Part shown: positions 10,931 to 22,884 of the stretch, piece after piece | How the letters are laid out: the number at the start of each line of letters is the position of its first letter | How positions within the stretch are numbered: the stretch's first letter is position 1 | NCBI RefSeq assembly: GCF_000971335.1 | Contig: NZ_JZJL01000003.1 | Location: 110,046 to 174,045, forward strand | DNA length: 64,000 nt | Source of the DNA: Chromobacterium vaccinii | GTDB lineage: Bacteria; Pseudomonadota; Gammaproteobacteria; Burkholderiales; Chromobacteriaceae | Direction: 5' to 3' | Made by a program: the position numbers and the translations under genes | The notes under the pieces: model-generated | The model's input: only the letters and a program-made list of their open reading frames with translations | The model's database searches: none | What the model was told of the DNA's origin: nothing

Positions 10931-11003
10931 GCGCGAGCGGGTTTGAGCGGAATTGTAACGGCAAATCGCTTCCGCATCAAAGCCTACCGGCGGCCACTCC
11001 CTT

Positions 11004-14213
<3,210 letters not shown>

Positions 14214-14289
14214 GGCTTCTACTCTTTGATGACTTGTATTTTTCCGGCCGCGCCCCCTCCCCGGCGGCGCGGCATGTTTACTTTCGACC

Positions 14290-14940
14290 TTACAGGCTGG
14301 CCGCCGCCAGCTTGGCGCCGAACCCGACGAACACCGCGCCCACCGAGCCGCCCAGCGCCGCCGTCAGCTTGCGGCGGCGGCGGAAGGCCGCGGCCAGCTT
14401 GTCGCCCAGCAGGATCAGCATCGACAGGTTGGCGATGCTGCAGCACTGGACGATGGCGCCCAGCGCGGCGAAGGTGACCGCCGGGTGCGGGTAGGCCGGA
14501 TCGACAAACTGCACGAAGAAGGACACGAAGAACAAGATGGCCTTCGGGTTCATCAGGCTGATCAGCAGCGCCTTGCGGTACGGGTGGCCGCCGGACAGCG
14601 CCGACGCCTTGGCCGGCGACTCGTCGCCGCGGCGCGCGCGGCGCCAGGCCAGGATGCCGGACTTCAGCATATTGACGCCCAGCCAGGCCAGATAGCCGCC
14701 ACCGATGTACTTGACCACCGCGAACAGCGCCGGGTTGGCCTGCAGCAGGCCGGCCGCGCCGGTGGCCGCCAGCGTCATCAGGATGAAGTCGCCGCTGACC
14801 ACACCGCCCGCCGCGGCGAAACCGGCGCGCTTGCCGCGTTGCGCCGCCACAGACAGCACATACATGGCGTTCGGCCCCGGCAACAGGATGACGATCAGCG
14901 TGCCGATCAGGTAGGTGGTAAGGTCGGTAATGCCCAACAT
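14290..14940 (-). CDS. LysE/RhtB family amino-acid exporter (LeuE-like)
   Basis: A 216-residue inner-membrane protein with about six helices of the LysE/RhtB translocator family, closest in feel to leucine exporter LeuE. It has the family signature [28 protein letters not shown] (split over residues 19-46), a small-residue helix with GGGYLAWLG, and [22 protein letters not shown] (about residues 126-147). It starts 15 bases after the carA stop and ends 76 bases before carB, so it is in the carA-carB operon. The substrate is not visible in sequence. Confidence 0.88.
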   Translation of the reverse strand: MLGITDLTTYLIGTLIVILLPGPNAMYVLSVAAQRGKRAGFAAAGGVVSGDFILMTLAATGAAGLLQANPALFAVVKYIGGGYLAWLGVNMLKSGILAWRRARRGDESPAKASALSGGHPYRKALLISLMNPKAILFFVSFFVQFVDPAYPHPAVTFAALGAIVQCCSIANLSMLILLGDKLAAAFRRRRKLTAALGGSVGAVFVGFGAKLAAASL

Positions 14941-14955
14941 GATTCGACTCCGCCC

Positions 14956-16083
14956 TTACTGCCGCGCGGCCATCGCGTCGATGAAACGGTCGAACAGATA
15001 AGCCACGTCCTCCGGCCCCGGGCTGGCTTCCGGGTGGCCCTGGAACGAGAAGGCCGGGCGGTCGGTCAGCGCGATGCCCTGCACCGTGCCGTCGAACAGC
15101 GAGCGGTGGGTGACGCGGACATTGGCCGGCAGGCTGGTCTCATCCACCTGGAAGCCGTGGTTCTGGCTGGTGATCATCACGCGGCCGCTGTCCAGATCCT
15201 GCACCGGATGGTTGGCGCCGTGGTGGCCGAATTTCATCTTGGAAGTGGCGGCGCCGGTGGCCAGGCCCAAGAGCTGGTGGCCCAGACAGATGCCGAACAC
15301 CGGCAGTTTGGTCTCCAGGATGTCGCGGATCGCGGCAATCGCGTAGTCGCACGGCTCCGGATCACCGGGGCCGTTGGACAGGAATACGCCATGCGGATTC
15401 ATCGCCAGCACATCGGCGGCCGGCGTTTGCGCCGGCACGATGGTCAGCTGGCAACCGCGCTCGGCCAGCATGCGCAGGATGTTGTGCTTGACGCCGAAGT
15501 CGTAGGCCACGACGTGGTAGCGGGTGGACGACTGCACTTGGTAGCCCGCGCCCAGCTTCCATTGCTTCTCGGTCCAGGCGTACGGTTTCTGGCAGCTGAC
15601 GACCTTGGCCAGATCCTGGCCGGCCATGCTGCCGAAGCCGCGCGCCAGTTCCAGGGCCTTGGCCTCGTCGATGTCCCCGGCCATGATGCAGCCAGCCTGG
15701 GCGCCCTTCTCGCGCAGGATGCGCGTCAGCTTGCGGGTGTCGATGTCGGCGATCGCCACCAGCTTGTGCTTCTTCAGGTAATCGGACAGCGAATCTTCGG
15801 CGCGGAAGTTGCTGTGCAAGAGCGGCAGATCGCGAATGATCAGCCCTGATGCAAAAACGGCGCGGGATTCGGTGTCTTCCGAATTCGCGCCGACATTGCC
15901 GATGTGCGGATAAGTGAGTGTGACGATCTGCCTGGTATAGGAGGGATCCGTCAGGATCTCCTGGTAACCGGTGATGGCGGTATTGAATACCACCTCGCCG
16001 ACCGTGTGGCCGGCGGCACCGATAGCACTACCTCTGAAAAGCGTGCCGTCAGCCAAGACAAGGATTGCGGGGAGGTTTGACAC
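14956..16083 (-). CDS. carA: Carbamoyl-phosphate synthase small subunit
   Basis: The 375-residue glutaminase subunit delivers ammonia to CarB. The N-terminal CPSase domain begins [14 protein letters not shown]; the C-terminal class I amidotransferase domain has [14 protein letters not shown] with the catalytic cysteine (about residue 262) and the His/Glu of [11 protein letters not shown] near the end. The start is GTG at 16083, with CAGGAG seven bases upstream. The promoter and leader are annotated separately. An exporter gene follows before carB. Confidence 0.96.
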   Translation of the reverse strand: MSNLPAILVLADGTLFRGSAIGAAGHTVGEVVFNTAITGYQEILTDPSYTRQIVTLTYPHIGNVGANSEDTESRAVFASGLIIRDLPLLHSNFRAEDSLSDYLKKHKLVAIADIDTRKLTRILREKGAQAGCIMAGDIDEAKALELARGFGSMAGQDLAKVVSCQKPYAWTEKQWKLGAGYQVQSSTRYHVVAYDFGVKHNILRMLAERGCQLTIVPAQTPAADVLAMNPHGVFLSNGPGDPEPCDYAIAAIRDILETKLPVFGICLGHQLLGLATGAATSKMKFGHHGANHPVQDLDSGRVMITSQNHGFQVDETSLPANVRVTHRSLFDGTVQGIALTDRPAFSFQGHPEASPGPEDVAYLFDRFIDAMAARQ

Positions 16084-16113
16084 TGGCTGGCTCCTGTTGC
16101 ATTGCTCGGGCGC

Positions 16114-16210
16114 TTACACAAAAACCGGCTGAGCCGGTTTCGTTTGCACACCCTGGGATTTTCAAAATTCTTATGTGAATAACGGGACTCGGCGCCTGCG
16201 CCTGTCCCGT
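16114..16210 (-). promoter_or_regulatory. carA leader with terminator-like hairpin (possible attenuator)
   Basis: Between the carA promoter and its GTG start, the minus-strand leader has a stem AAACCGGC/GCCGGTTT (16121-16140) with a three-base loop followed by TTTTTGTG, the look of an intrinsic terminator. An earlier stem pairs ACGGGAC with GTCCCGT (16182-16210). The hairpin lies after the promoter, so it would act on carA transcripts themselves. I see no convincing leader peptide, and no known riboswitch fold. Confidence 0.5.
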
Positions 16211-16226
16211 TTGGTTAAACCTTTCT

Positions 16227-16255
16227 ATAATACCGCGCATTTTGCACTTGCACAA
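16227..16255 (-). promoter_or_regulatory. Candidate carA promoter
   Basis: On the minus strand: -35 TTGTGC (16250-16255), 17-base spacer, -10 TATTAT (16227-16232). It lies between gspN and carA and about 140 bases upstream of the carA start. Confidence 0.6.
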
Positions 16256-16284
16256 TACGACAGGCGCCATTTTTCAAAAAAACG

Positions 16285-17034
16285 TCACATACCCGGCTTC
16301 ACCTGCCAGCTGACGCTGGTCGGGCCGGCCGGTTGGCCCAGCATCAGCATCAAGGGCTTCAACGCATCGTACTTGTCCTGCGGGCTGTCGGCTGTGCCTG
16401 CCATGTGGAAAGTGCCGCCGGCCGGCAACGCGCCCTGGCCGCTGAGCATCAGCGGCCCTTCCAGCGTCGACAGATTCAGGTTCAGCCCCTGGCCCGTGCC
16501 GGCGACATCCAGCTGGTAGCTGCCGAAGGGCAGCACCGTGGTCAACGGCGACGACGCGCCGCGCCAAGCGATCTGCACGGCGCCGCTGACGTCCTTGCCC
16601 TGGCGCGCCAGCTGCGGAATGTTCAGCTGCAGCTCGCCGCCCAGCCGCGCCGCCTGCCAAGTCTTGGACAGATCGGCCAGCGCCGCCACCGGCAGCGACA
16701 GCGCGAGCCCCCTGACCTCCTGCTTGCCGAAGCCCAGCTGCAGCATGCCCGGCTGGCCGGCGCTGTCCAGATGCCAGACCAGCAGGCCGGACAGCAAGGC
16801 CTTGGGCTGCCATTTCCACGCCAGCGGACTCATGTTGCGCACCTCGCCGGCCTGCCCTAGGTAGACCAGCTTCGCGCCGCCGTCCCAGACCGTGCCCCTG
16901 GCTTCGCTGACGCCCCAACGCCCATCGCTGTAGCGCGACACCGGCCAGGACAGCCAGCTGGCCGGCAGCGACGACAACAAGCCGGCCAACAGCAGCGCGG
17001 CCACGCCCAGCCATTTCAAGATCCGCTGTCTCAT
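16285..17034 (-). CDS. gspN: Type II secretion protein GspN
   Basis: The last gene of the gsp operon: a 249-residue inner-membrane-anchored protein with one N-terminal helix (about residues 8-28) and a periplasmic beta-rich domain, typical of GspN. GspN is an accessory part found in only some type II systems and is not always required. Its ATG overlaps the gspM stop as ATGA, which fixes the start. Identity rests on position, size, topology and the MRQRILKWLGVAALLLAGLL type anchor; sequence conservation in this family is low. Confidence 0.85.
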   Translation of the reverse strand: MRQRILKWLGVAALLLAGLLSSLPASWLSWPVSRYSDGRWGVSEARGTVWDGGAKLVYLGQAGEVRNMSPLAWKWQPKALLSGLLVWHLDSAGQPGMLQLGFGKQEVRGLALSLPVAALADLSKTWQAARLGGELQLNIPQLARQGKDVSGAVQIAWRGASSPLTTVLPFGSYQLDVAGTGQGLNLNLSTLEGPLMLSGQGALPAGGTFHMAGTADSPQDKYDALKPLMLMLGQPAGPTSVSWQVKPGM

Positions 17035-17546
17035 GCCGCCGCCCCCGCGTGCGCCAGCAGCGCCTTGATCTTCACCTGCCCCGGCACCGGCTGCGCCTCC
17101 GCCTTGACGTTGACCACCCGCACCTGCTGCTGCGCGGCCAGGATGCCGACGAAGCGCACCCAGTCGTCGAAGCCGACCACGCCCTCCATCGACACGCCGG
17201 AATCGCCGTCGGCGTTGAATTGCAGCCCGGCCACCGACAGGCCCTGGCTCTTGGCCGTCTGCTGCAGCAGCGGGATCAGCTCCTTGGCCGGCAGCGGCGT
17301 CTGCGCCGGTTGGCGCTTGAGCTTGGCGGCCTCATCGGCCAATGCGCTCACCGCGCCCAATTCGGCCTGCAGCCGCGCGACCGAGGCCCGGTTGCGCTGC
17401 AGGGAAGAGCTGGCCGGCTCCCATACCGCCAGATACAGCAGCGTCGCGCCCAGCACCGCGGCCATCGCCGCCAGCAGCCGCTGCTCCCGCGGGCTGCGCT
17501 GGCTCCAGTATTCGAGAAATTGTTGCTTGTAGGCTTTCATCGTCAC
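17031..17546 (-). CDS. gspM: Type II secretion protein GspM
   Basis: A 171-residue bitopic inner-membrane protein of the assembly platform that pairs with GspL. It has a short basic cytoplasmic start (WSQRSPREQRLL), a helix at about residues 24-42, a coiled-coil stretch (RNRASVARLQAELGAVSALADE) and a ferredoxin-like periplasmic domain. The start chosen is GTG at 17546, which overlaps the gspL stop as GTGA; ATG at 17540 two codons later is equally possible. Confidence 0.88.
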   Translation of the reverse strand: MTMKAYKQQFLEYWSQRSPREQRLLAAMAAVLGATLLYLAVWEPASSSLQRNRASVARLQAELGAVSALADEAAKLKRQPAQTPLPAKELIPLLQQTAKSQGLSVAGLQFNADGDSGVSMEGVVGFDDWVRFVGILAAQQQVRVVNVKAEAQPVPGQVKIKALLAHAGAAA

Positions 17547-18733
17547 GGCTCCCGCGCCACCACCAGTTGCTTGCTGCCGGGCTGGCTGCTCGTCGCGTCC
17601 AGCATGATCTGCCGCGCCGCCAGCAGCTTGCGCCAGCGCGCCAGGCTTTCCGCCGGCACCTCGCCCACCTGCAGCTTGAGCCTGCCGGCTTCGTACTCCA
17701 GCGTCCGCACTTGCAGCTCGCGCCCGCTGACAGCCGCCAGCGCGCCCATCAGCTCCACCAGATCGTCGCGCGCCGGCTGGCCGTGACTGAGCCTGAGCTT
17801 GTCCACCGCCCGCGTCATCGCCAGCGCGCTGCTGCCGGGCTGCGCCTGGCCGCCTATCCACGGCGTGGCCGCCGCGCGGATCTGCTGCGACAGGCTGTGC
17901 TTCCGCCACGCGTACCAACCGGACTGGCCCAGCGTCAGCGCGATCTGCGCGATCAGCAGCCCGCCCAGCAGCCAGCCGGTCTTCTTCAGCGACGGCGCCC
18001 AGTCGCGCCAGTAGCGGTTGGCGGCCAGATCGCCCTGGGCGAAGTCGTAACCCGCCTGGCGGCGGCCGCTGCGCCAGTCGTGCGCGTCGCCGCGCGCGGC
18101 CTCGCCTTGCCAGCCGGGCAGATGGGCCAGCACCTCGTCGGCGCTGTCCACCCCGTGCAAGCGCAGCCGCGCCGGCTGCCTCGCCGCCAGCAGCGAGGCG
18201 AACAGGGCGTGCTCCATTTGCCCCCCCGCCCGCGGCAGGCTGGCCGCGTACGGCGCGGCGGCGCGCACCAGCCAGCGGTCGGCCAGGCGGGTCACGCTCC
18301 AGCCGTCGGCCGGCGGCGGCGAGAGCAGGCACTCCTCGGGCACGATGCGGTCGCACAGCCGGCCCAGATTCTTGAGCATGGCCACCGCGCGCCGCAGGCC
18401 GGCCGCCTCGGTGACCGCCACCGCGCGCCGGCCGCCGGCCAGCGCCTCGCCCAGCGCGTAAAGATTGGCGCCGGGATCGTTGGCCAGCCCCTCCTCCAGC
18501 GCGAAACCCATCACGGCCGGCGTCGGCTGCTTGACCGCGTCAGGCAGCTTCACGTCGGTGAACAGCGTGCGGCCCGCCGGCAGCACCAGCTCGCACTGCT
18601 CGGCCTTGGGCCAGCCGCCGGGCGCGCTGTCTCCCTGGGCGGAGAGCTCGCCGCGGGCGTTCAGCAGGGCCCAGGGCAGGCCGGGCTCGCTATCGGGCCA
18701 GCCCGGACGCAGATAGAGTCGCAGCGTCGTCAT
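17543..18733 (-). CDS. gspL: Type II secretion protein GspL
   Basis: A 396-residue inner-membrane protein that ties the GspE ATPase to the assembly platform. The N-terminal two-thirds is the actin-like cytoplasmic domain that binds GspE; a helix near residue 245 (WLLGGLLIAQIALTLG) leads to the periplasmic ferredoxin-like domain that pairs with GspM. Start: ATG at 18733 (MTTLRLYLRPGWPDSEP); its first 44 bases overlap the end of gspK in another frame. Confidence 0.9.
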   Translation of the reverse strand: MTTLRLYLRPGWPDSEPGLPWALLNARGELSAQGDSAPGGWPKAEQCELVLPAGRTLFTDVKLPDAVKQPTPAVMGFALEEGLANDPGANLYALGEALAGGRRAVAVTEAAGLRRAVAMLKNLGRLCDRIVPEECLLSPPPADGWSVTRLADRWLVRAAAPYAASLPRAGGQMEHALFASLLAARQPARLRLHGVDSADEVLAHLPGWQGEAARGDAHDWRSGRRQAGYDFAQGDLAANRYWRDWAPSLKKTGWLLGGLLIAQIALTLGQSGWYAWRKHSLSQQIRAAATPWIGGQAQPGSSALAMTRAVDKLRLSHGQPARDDLVELMGALAAVSGRELQVRTLEYEAGRLKLQVGEVPAESLARWRKLLAARQIMLDATSSQPGSKQLVVAREP

Positions 18734-19679
18734 GTTTGTCTCCACCTGGCCGCGCCTGCTGGCTGCGGCCATTGTTGCCTTCTTGTCGCCAAACCAGTTT
18801 GACGATGTTCTGATTGCTGTAAATCATCGCCCGCATCGACAGCCTGGCCTTGCCGTAGCCCGCCCGGCTGTTCAACAGGAAATAAGAGGATCCGGCGCCG
18901 ATGTCCACGTCCGGAAAGACGAAGCCGCCGCCCGGCAGCCTCGCCTTGAAATCATTGGCGTCCTTGAAATAATTGGTCTGCCGCTGCTTCATCAGCACCA
19001 TCAGATTGCCGTCGCCCATGCCGGGCAGCATCGCCTTCAGCACCTCGCCGGTCGCGGTGTTGACGTTGATCTGCGTCACCGACGGCGGCAGCGCCGCGAT
19101 ATGCGGCAAAAGCTTTTCCATCACCTCGGTCGTGTAGCCCGGCAGCCAGCGCAGCATCTCCACCCGCGTCAGCGGGCGATTGGGCTGCGGCGCCGCGGCC
19201 GCGCCGTCCCCGCTCGGCTTCTCGTCTTCGTCCTTGCCGCCGCGTAGCTCCTTCAGCAGCGGTTCCGACAGTTTGCCCGGCAAGCCCAGCGAACTGAGAA
19301 GCCTCTTGTAGAATTTCAGCTGCTTGGCGTTGGTCTGGCCATTGAGCACCAGCGAATTGATGTTGAAGCGGCCCTGCAGGTCTTCCAGCGCGCCGCTCAC
19401 CTTCACGCCCTGCGCCTCGGTCTGCGGCAAGGGCTGCGCCCACAGCTGGGACAGCGCCACCACGCCGTTGCCGGCCGGACCATTGTTGAAGCGCAGGATT
19501 TCCATCGCCCAGCCCAGGCCGGCGTCGGCCACCAGCCGCAGCTGGGCTCGGCTCTTGTCGTTCTCCAGCTGGTGCCACCACAAGCCCTGCTGCCACAGCA
19601 CCAGGCTGGCCGCGGTGGTGGCCAGCGCGACGATCAGCAGCGCCATGATCACCGCCATGCCGGATTGCCGCCGCCTCAT
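18690..19679 (-). CDS. gspK: Type II secretion minor pseudopilin GspK
   Basis: A 329-residue large minor pseudopilin at the tip of the GspH-I-J-K complex. The type III leader MRRRQSG is followed by MAVIMALLIVALATTAAS; as usual in GspK, the +5 glutamate is absent. The alpha domain inserted in the pilin fold contains helix-hairpin-helix-like INVNTATGEVLKAML. The ATG overlaps the gspJ stop (ATGA). The C-terminus runs 44 bases into gspL. Confidence 0.93.
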   Translation of the reverse strand: MRRRQSGMAVIMALLIVALATTAASLVLWQQGLWWHQLENDKSRAQLRLVADAGLGWAMEILRFNNGPAGNGVVALSQLWAQPLPQTEAQGVKVSGALEDLQGRFNINSLVLNGQTNAKQLKFYKRLLSSLGLPGKLSEPLLKELRGGKDEDEKPSGDGAAAAPQPNRPLTRVEMLRWLPGYTTEVMEKLLPHIAALPPSVTQINVNTATGEVLKAMLPGMGDGNLMVLMKQRQTNYFKDANDFKARLPGGGFVFPDVDIGAGSSYFLLNSRAGYGKARLSMRAMIYSNQNIVKLVWRQEGNNGRSQQARPGGDKHDDAATLSASGLAR

Positions 19680-20260
19680 GGCAACACCCATATCCGCCGC
19701 GCCTGCTGCTTGCCCGGCATTCTCACCCGCATTTCCAGCGCCCGGGGCACGCGTCCCTGGGCCGCGTCGCCCATGGGCCACGCCTCCTGCCAGCTGCCGT
19801 CGTTGAGCAGCACCCGCCAATCGACGCGCATGTCGCGCCCCAGCAGCGCGTAAACGATGGGCGACGCGCCGCCGGCGTCTCCAGCCGACCAGCTGACGCC
19901 GCCCTCGCCGCTCTGGTAGACGATGCGCTCCCGTCCGCTGGGGTAGCGGGTGGACACCGCCTCCAGCATCAGCGCCTGGCCCTTGCCGTCCGGCTGCAGA
20001 ACCAGGCTGCTGACGCCCAGCGTCAGCCCCTGCTGCTGCTCGGCCGCGTTGGCCGCCGGCTGCAGGCCTCCCAGATCGCTCTCCAGCCGGCGGAAGGCGC
20101 GCGCCACGTCCACCCACTGCTCGCCGGTCTGCATCAGCCGCTCGCGGGCGATCAGCAGCGAGCCGAAAGCCTTGTAGCCCATCACCGACAGGATGGCCAA
20201 CAGGCTCATCGCCACCAGGATTTCCAGCAGCGTCATGCCGCCCTGCCGCCGCGCGCTCAA
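19676..20260 (-). CDS. gspJ: Type II secretion minor pseudopilin GspJ (TTG start)
   Basis: A 194-residue minor pseudopilin of the tip complex. The prepilin leader ends QGG, then MTLLEILVAMSLLAILSVMGY with Glu at +5. No ATG or GTG fits before the leader; TTG at 20260 overlaps the gspI stop as TTGA, the same four-base coupling as its neighbours, and gives a leader of eight residues (MSARRQGG). That context makes the rare TTG start credible. Confidence 0.9.
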   Translation of the reverse strand: MSARRQGGMTLLEILVAMSLLAILSVMGYKAFGSLLIARERLMQTGEQWVDVARAFRRLESDLGGLQPAANAAEQQQGLTLGVSSLVLQPDGKGQALMLEAVSTRYPSGRERIVYQSGEGGVSWSAGDAGGASPIVYALLGRDMRVDWRVLLNDGSWQEAWPMGDAAQGRVPRALEMRVRMPGKQQARRIWVLP

Positions 20261-20637
20261 CCGCCGCCTCCCGCCTGCTGCCGCAGGTAGCCGGTCATCT
20301 CGGCCAGCACGTAATGCCCGGCGCCGGGCGCCAGGATGCGCACCGTCACCTTGCGGAAATTGGGATTGGGCGTCGGCGAGATTTCGCGCTCCCAGCGCCA
20401 TTCGACGCCATCTTCCTTGCTTTCTCCGGCCTGCTGGCCCGGCTCCGGAAACTGCCGCAGCGCCTGCAGCATCGCGATCTGGTTCTGCGCCTCCCAGTTG
20501 GCCTGCATCCGGCGCTCCATGCCTTCCGCGTTGTCGGCGGCGAGGCCGGTGGCGCGCAGCAGCGCGCCCAGCGCCACCGCGATGATGGCCAGCGCGACCA
20601 ATACTTCGAACAGGGTGAAGCCTTGCTGCCGCCTCAT
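20257..20637 (-). CDS. gspI: Type II secretion minor pseudopilin GspI
   Basis: A 126-residue minor pseudopilin. Leader MRRQQG, then FTLFEVLVALAIIAVALGA with Glu at +5, processed and N-methylated by the prepilin peptidase. The C-terminal pilin fold has the GspI-type ending RKVTVRILAPGAGHYVLAEMTGYL. The ATG overlaps the gspH stop (ATGA). Confidence 0.93.
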   Translation of the reverse strand: MRRQQGFTLFEVLVALAIIAVALGALLRATGLAADNAEGMERRMQANWEAQNQIAMLQALRQFPEPGQQAGESKEDGVEWRWEREISPTPNPNFRKVTVRILAPGAGHYVLAEMTGYLRQQAGGGG

Positions 20638-21110
20638 GAGCCGTCCGCCACCGTCACCCGGCCCAGCGGCGACTGCAGCACGCTCAGCCGCCGGCCGGCG
20701 CCGTCCAGCCTGAGCGCCAGCGCCGCCGCCCGGCCGTCCTGCCACAGCAGCAGCGGCCGATCGCCCTTCCAGGGCTTGCCGTCCTGCAGCGCGCCCTCGC
20801 CCGATATGCCGTCCGGCCACTCGTGCGCGGCCAGCAGCTCCTCGGTCACCGGCTGCCATTCGCCGTCGTCGTCCAGCCGGCTGAAGGCGTAGCCCTTGCC
20901 GTTCCAGCTGAGCGCCAGCGTGTCGCCCATCTCGGCCAGATCGCCGGCCTGCTCCAGCACGCGCGCGAAGCGGTAGCCCTCGTCATTCAGCTGGCGATGG
21001 GTGTCCGGCCTCAGGCTGAGCGTAACGGTGGTGGCGAGCACGCCGATGATCAGCATCACCACCATCACCTCGATCAGCGTGAAGCCGCGCGCGCGCGCGG
21101 CGGAAGTCAC
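20634..21110 (-). CDS. gspH: Type II secretion minor pseudopilin GspH
   Basis: A 158-residue minor pseudopilin. Leader ending ARARG, then FTLIEVMVVMLIIGVLATTV with Glu at +5. The body resembles GspH (RFARVLEQAGDLAEMGDTLALSW). The start is GTG at 21110, with GAGAGG upstream; no ATG precedes the leader within the spacing available after gspG (stop at 21134). Confidence 0.92.
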   Translation of the reverse strand: MTSAARARGFTLIEVMVVMLIIGVLATTVTLSLRPDTHRQLNDEGYRFARVLEQAGDLAEMGDTLALSWNGKGYAFSRLDDDGEWQPVTEELLAAHEWPDGISGEGALQDGKPWKGDRPLLLWQDGRAAALALRLDGAGRRLSVLQSPLGRVTVADGS

Positions 21111-21133
21111 GTTGCCTCTCTCCGGACCCGGCC

Positions 21134-21577
21134 TTACTTGCCGCTGTCCCAGTTGCCGATGTCGGCGTCGTTGCCCTCGCCGCCCGGCTCGCCGTCGGCG
21201 CCGAAGCTCCAGATGTCGATCTCGCCGTGAGTGCCCGGATTGGCGTACTGGTAGGCGTTGCCCCACGGATCCTTGGGCAGGCGCTCCAAGTAGCCGCCTG
21301 GCTTCCAGTTCTTGGGCTCCGGCGCGGCGGTCGGCTTCTGCACCAGCGCCGACAGGCCCTGGTCGGTGCTGGGGTAGCGGCCGTTGTCCAGCCGGTACAG
21401 CTTCAGCGCCTGGCTGATGGCGCCGATGTCCTGCTTGGCGGCGACGATGCGCGCCTCGTCCGGGCGGCTCATCACCTTGGGCACCACCAGCGCGGCCAGC
21501 ACGCCGAGGATGACGATCACGACCATGATCTCGATCAGGGTGAAACCGCGTTGAGCGGCGCGACGAACTGCTTTCAT
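21134..21577 (-). CDS. gspG: Type II secretion major pseudopilin GspG
   Basis: The 147-residue major subunit of the periplasmic pseudopilus. Leader [11 protein letters not shown], then [21 protein letters not shown] with Glu at +5. The GspG hallmarks follow: [28 protein letters not shown] and a C-terminal calcium-binding-type [18 protein letters not shown]. Start ATG at 21577 with GGGAGAAAAC upstream. It is the only gsp gene set off by a long gap, which contains two hairpins. Confidence 0.97.
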   Translation of the reverse strand: MKAVRRAAQRGFTLIEIMVVIVILGVLAALVVPKVMSRPDEARIVAAKQDIGAISQALKLYRLDNGRYPSTDQGLSALVQKPTAAPEPKNWKPGGYLERLPKDPWGNAYQYANPGTHGEIDIWSFGADGEPGGEGNDADIGNWDSGK

Positions 21578-21595
21578 GTTTTCTCCCGAATGCAT

Positions 21596-21649
21596 GCCGG
21601 GAATGCTTCCCGGCGTCTCTTCCAAATCATTGCGCCCGCCGCGGCGGGC
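21596..21649 (-). other. Two stem-loops in the gspF-gspG gap
   Basis: The 95-base gap has a perfect 8-base-pair hairpin GCCGGGAA/TTCCCGGC (596-614 of 21 kb, loop of three) and a second GC stem GCCCGC/GCGGGC (21634-21649). Neither has a T-run, so these are not intrinsic terminators. They may mark RNA processing or protect the gspG message. Confidence 0.6.
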
Positions 21650-21672
21650 CCATTCTCTATCCATGCGAACGC

Positions 21673-22884
21673 TCAATGCACCATCTGGTTCATGTCGATG
21701 ATGGGCATCATGATGGCCAGCACGATCAACAGCACCATGCCGCCCATCACCAGGATCAGCAGCGGCTCCATCAGCGTGGTGAAGGTGGCCAGCTTGCGCT
21801 CCACCTCCTGCTCCTGCTGCTGGGCGGCGCGGTCCAGCATGTGGGACAGCGTGCCGCTGGCCTCGCCGCTGGAAATCAGGTGGATCAATACCGGCGGAAA
21901 CTGGCGGGTGGCGTTCAGCGCGCGCGACAGCGACACGCCCTCGCGCACCTTGGCCATCGCGTCGGCCACCGCGTCCTGCATCGGCAGCATCGTCATCAGG
22001 CCGCGCGCGGTTTCCAGCGCGGTCAGCAACGGCACGCCGGACCCGACCAGAATCGACAAGGTGCTGGCCATCCGCGCGGTGTTCAGCGCGCGGAACAACC
22101 GGCCGAACACCGGCAGCTTCAGCACCCGGGCGTGGAAACGGCGCTTCAGCGCCGGCGCGCGCAAGGCGCGGACGATCAGGAAAGCCGCCGCGACAATGCC
22201 GATCAGCATGACCACGCCCCACTGGCGCAGGAAATCGCTGCAGGCCACCAGCGCGCGGGTCAGGAAAGGCAAGGTCTGCTTGGTCTGGGCGAACACGCTG
22301 ACCACCTGCGGCACCACGTAGCTCATCAGGCCGCCCACCACCAGAATGGCGACCAGCGTCACCACCGCCGGGTAGGCCAGCGCCAGCGTCACTTTCTGCT
22401 GGGTGTTCTGCCGTTTGTCCAGGTATTCCGCCAGCCGCGACATCACCATGTCCAGGTGGCCGGACTGCTCGCCGGCCTGCACCAGCGAGCGGTACAGCGG
22501 CGAGAACACCCCTGGCGCCGACGACAGCGCCTGGGCAAAGCCCTTGCCCTCCAGGATGTCGCTGCGCAGGGCCGCCAGCACGGTGCGGCTGCGGGCGTTT
22601 TCCGATTGCTCGGTGACGGCGGTCAGCGCCTTCTCCAGCGTCAGGCCGGCGTTGAGCAGCGTCGACAGCTGCTCGGTGATCATCACCAATTCGGCGCGCG
22701 GCAGGCCGCGGCGCAGCACATTGCTGCCGGCGCCGCCGGTCTTGGCGTTGACGCTGTCCACCGTCACCGGCAGCAGGCCGCGCTCCCTGAGCTGCCCGCG
22801 CGCCGCGCGGGCGGAATCCGCCTCCAGCAGGCCGCTCTGCTCCTTGCCCGCCGCGTCGTAGGCGGTGTACTTGAAGGCCGCCAT
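21673..22884 (-). CDS. gspF: Type II secretion inner-membrane platform protein GspF
   Basis: A 403-residue polytopic protein at the core of the assembly platform, homologous to PilC. Two T2SSF domains are present, about residues 70-192 and 272-394, with the typical [24 protein letters not shown] and the repeated three-helix pattern. The start ATG overlaps the gspE stop by one base (TGATG). Confidence 0.96.
   Translation of the reverse strand: MAAFKYTAYDAAGKEQSGLLEADSARAARGQLRERGLLPVTVDSVNAKTGGAGSNVLRRGLPRAELVMITEQLSTLLNAGLTLEKALTAVTEQSENARSRTVLAALRSDILEGKGFAQALSSAPGVFSPLYRSLVQAGEQSGHLDMVMSRLAEYLDKRQNTQQKVTLALAYPAVVTLVAILVVGGLMSYVVPQVVSVFAQTKQTLPFLTRALVACSDFLRQWGVVMLIGIVAAAFLIVRALRAPALKRRFHARVLKLPVFGRLFRALNTARMASTLSILVGSGVPLLTALETARGLMTMLPMQDAVADAMAKVREGVSLSRALNATRQFPPVLIHLISSGEASGTLSHMLDRAAQQQEQEVERKLATFTTLMEPLLILVMGGMVLLIVLAIMMPIIDMNQMVH

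Noticed and set aside
16085..16160. Arg-rich leader peptide for carA
   Set aside because: The GTG frame has no properly spaced ribosome site and runs through into carA out of frame without a stop near the hairpin.
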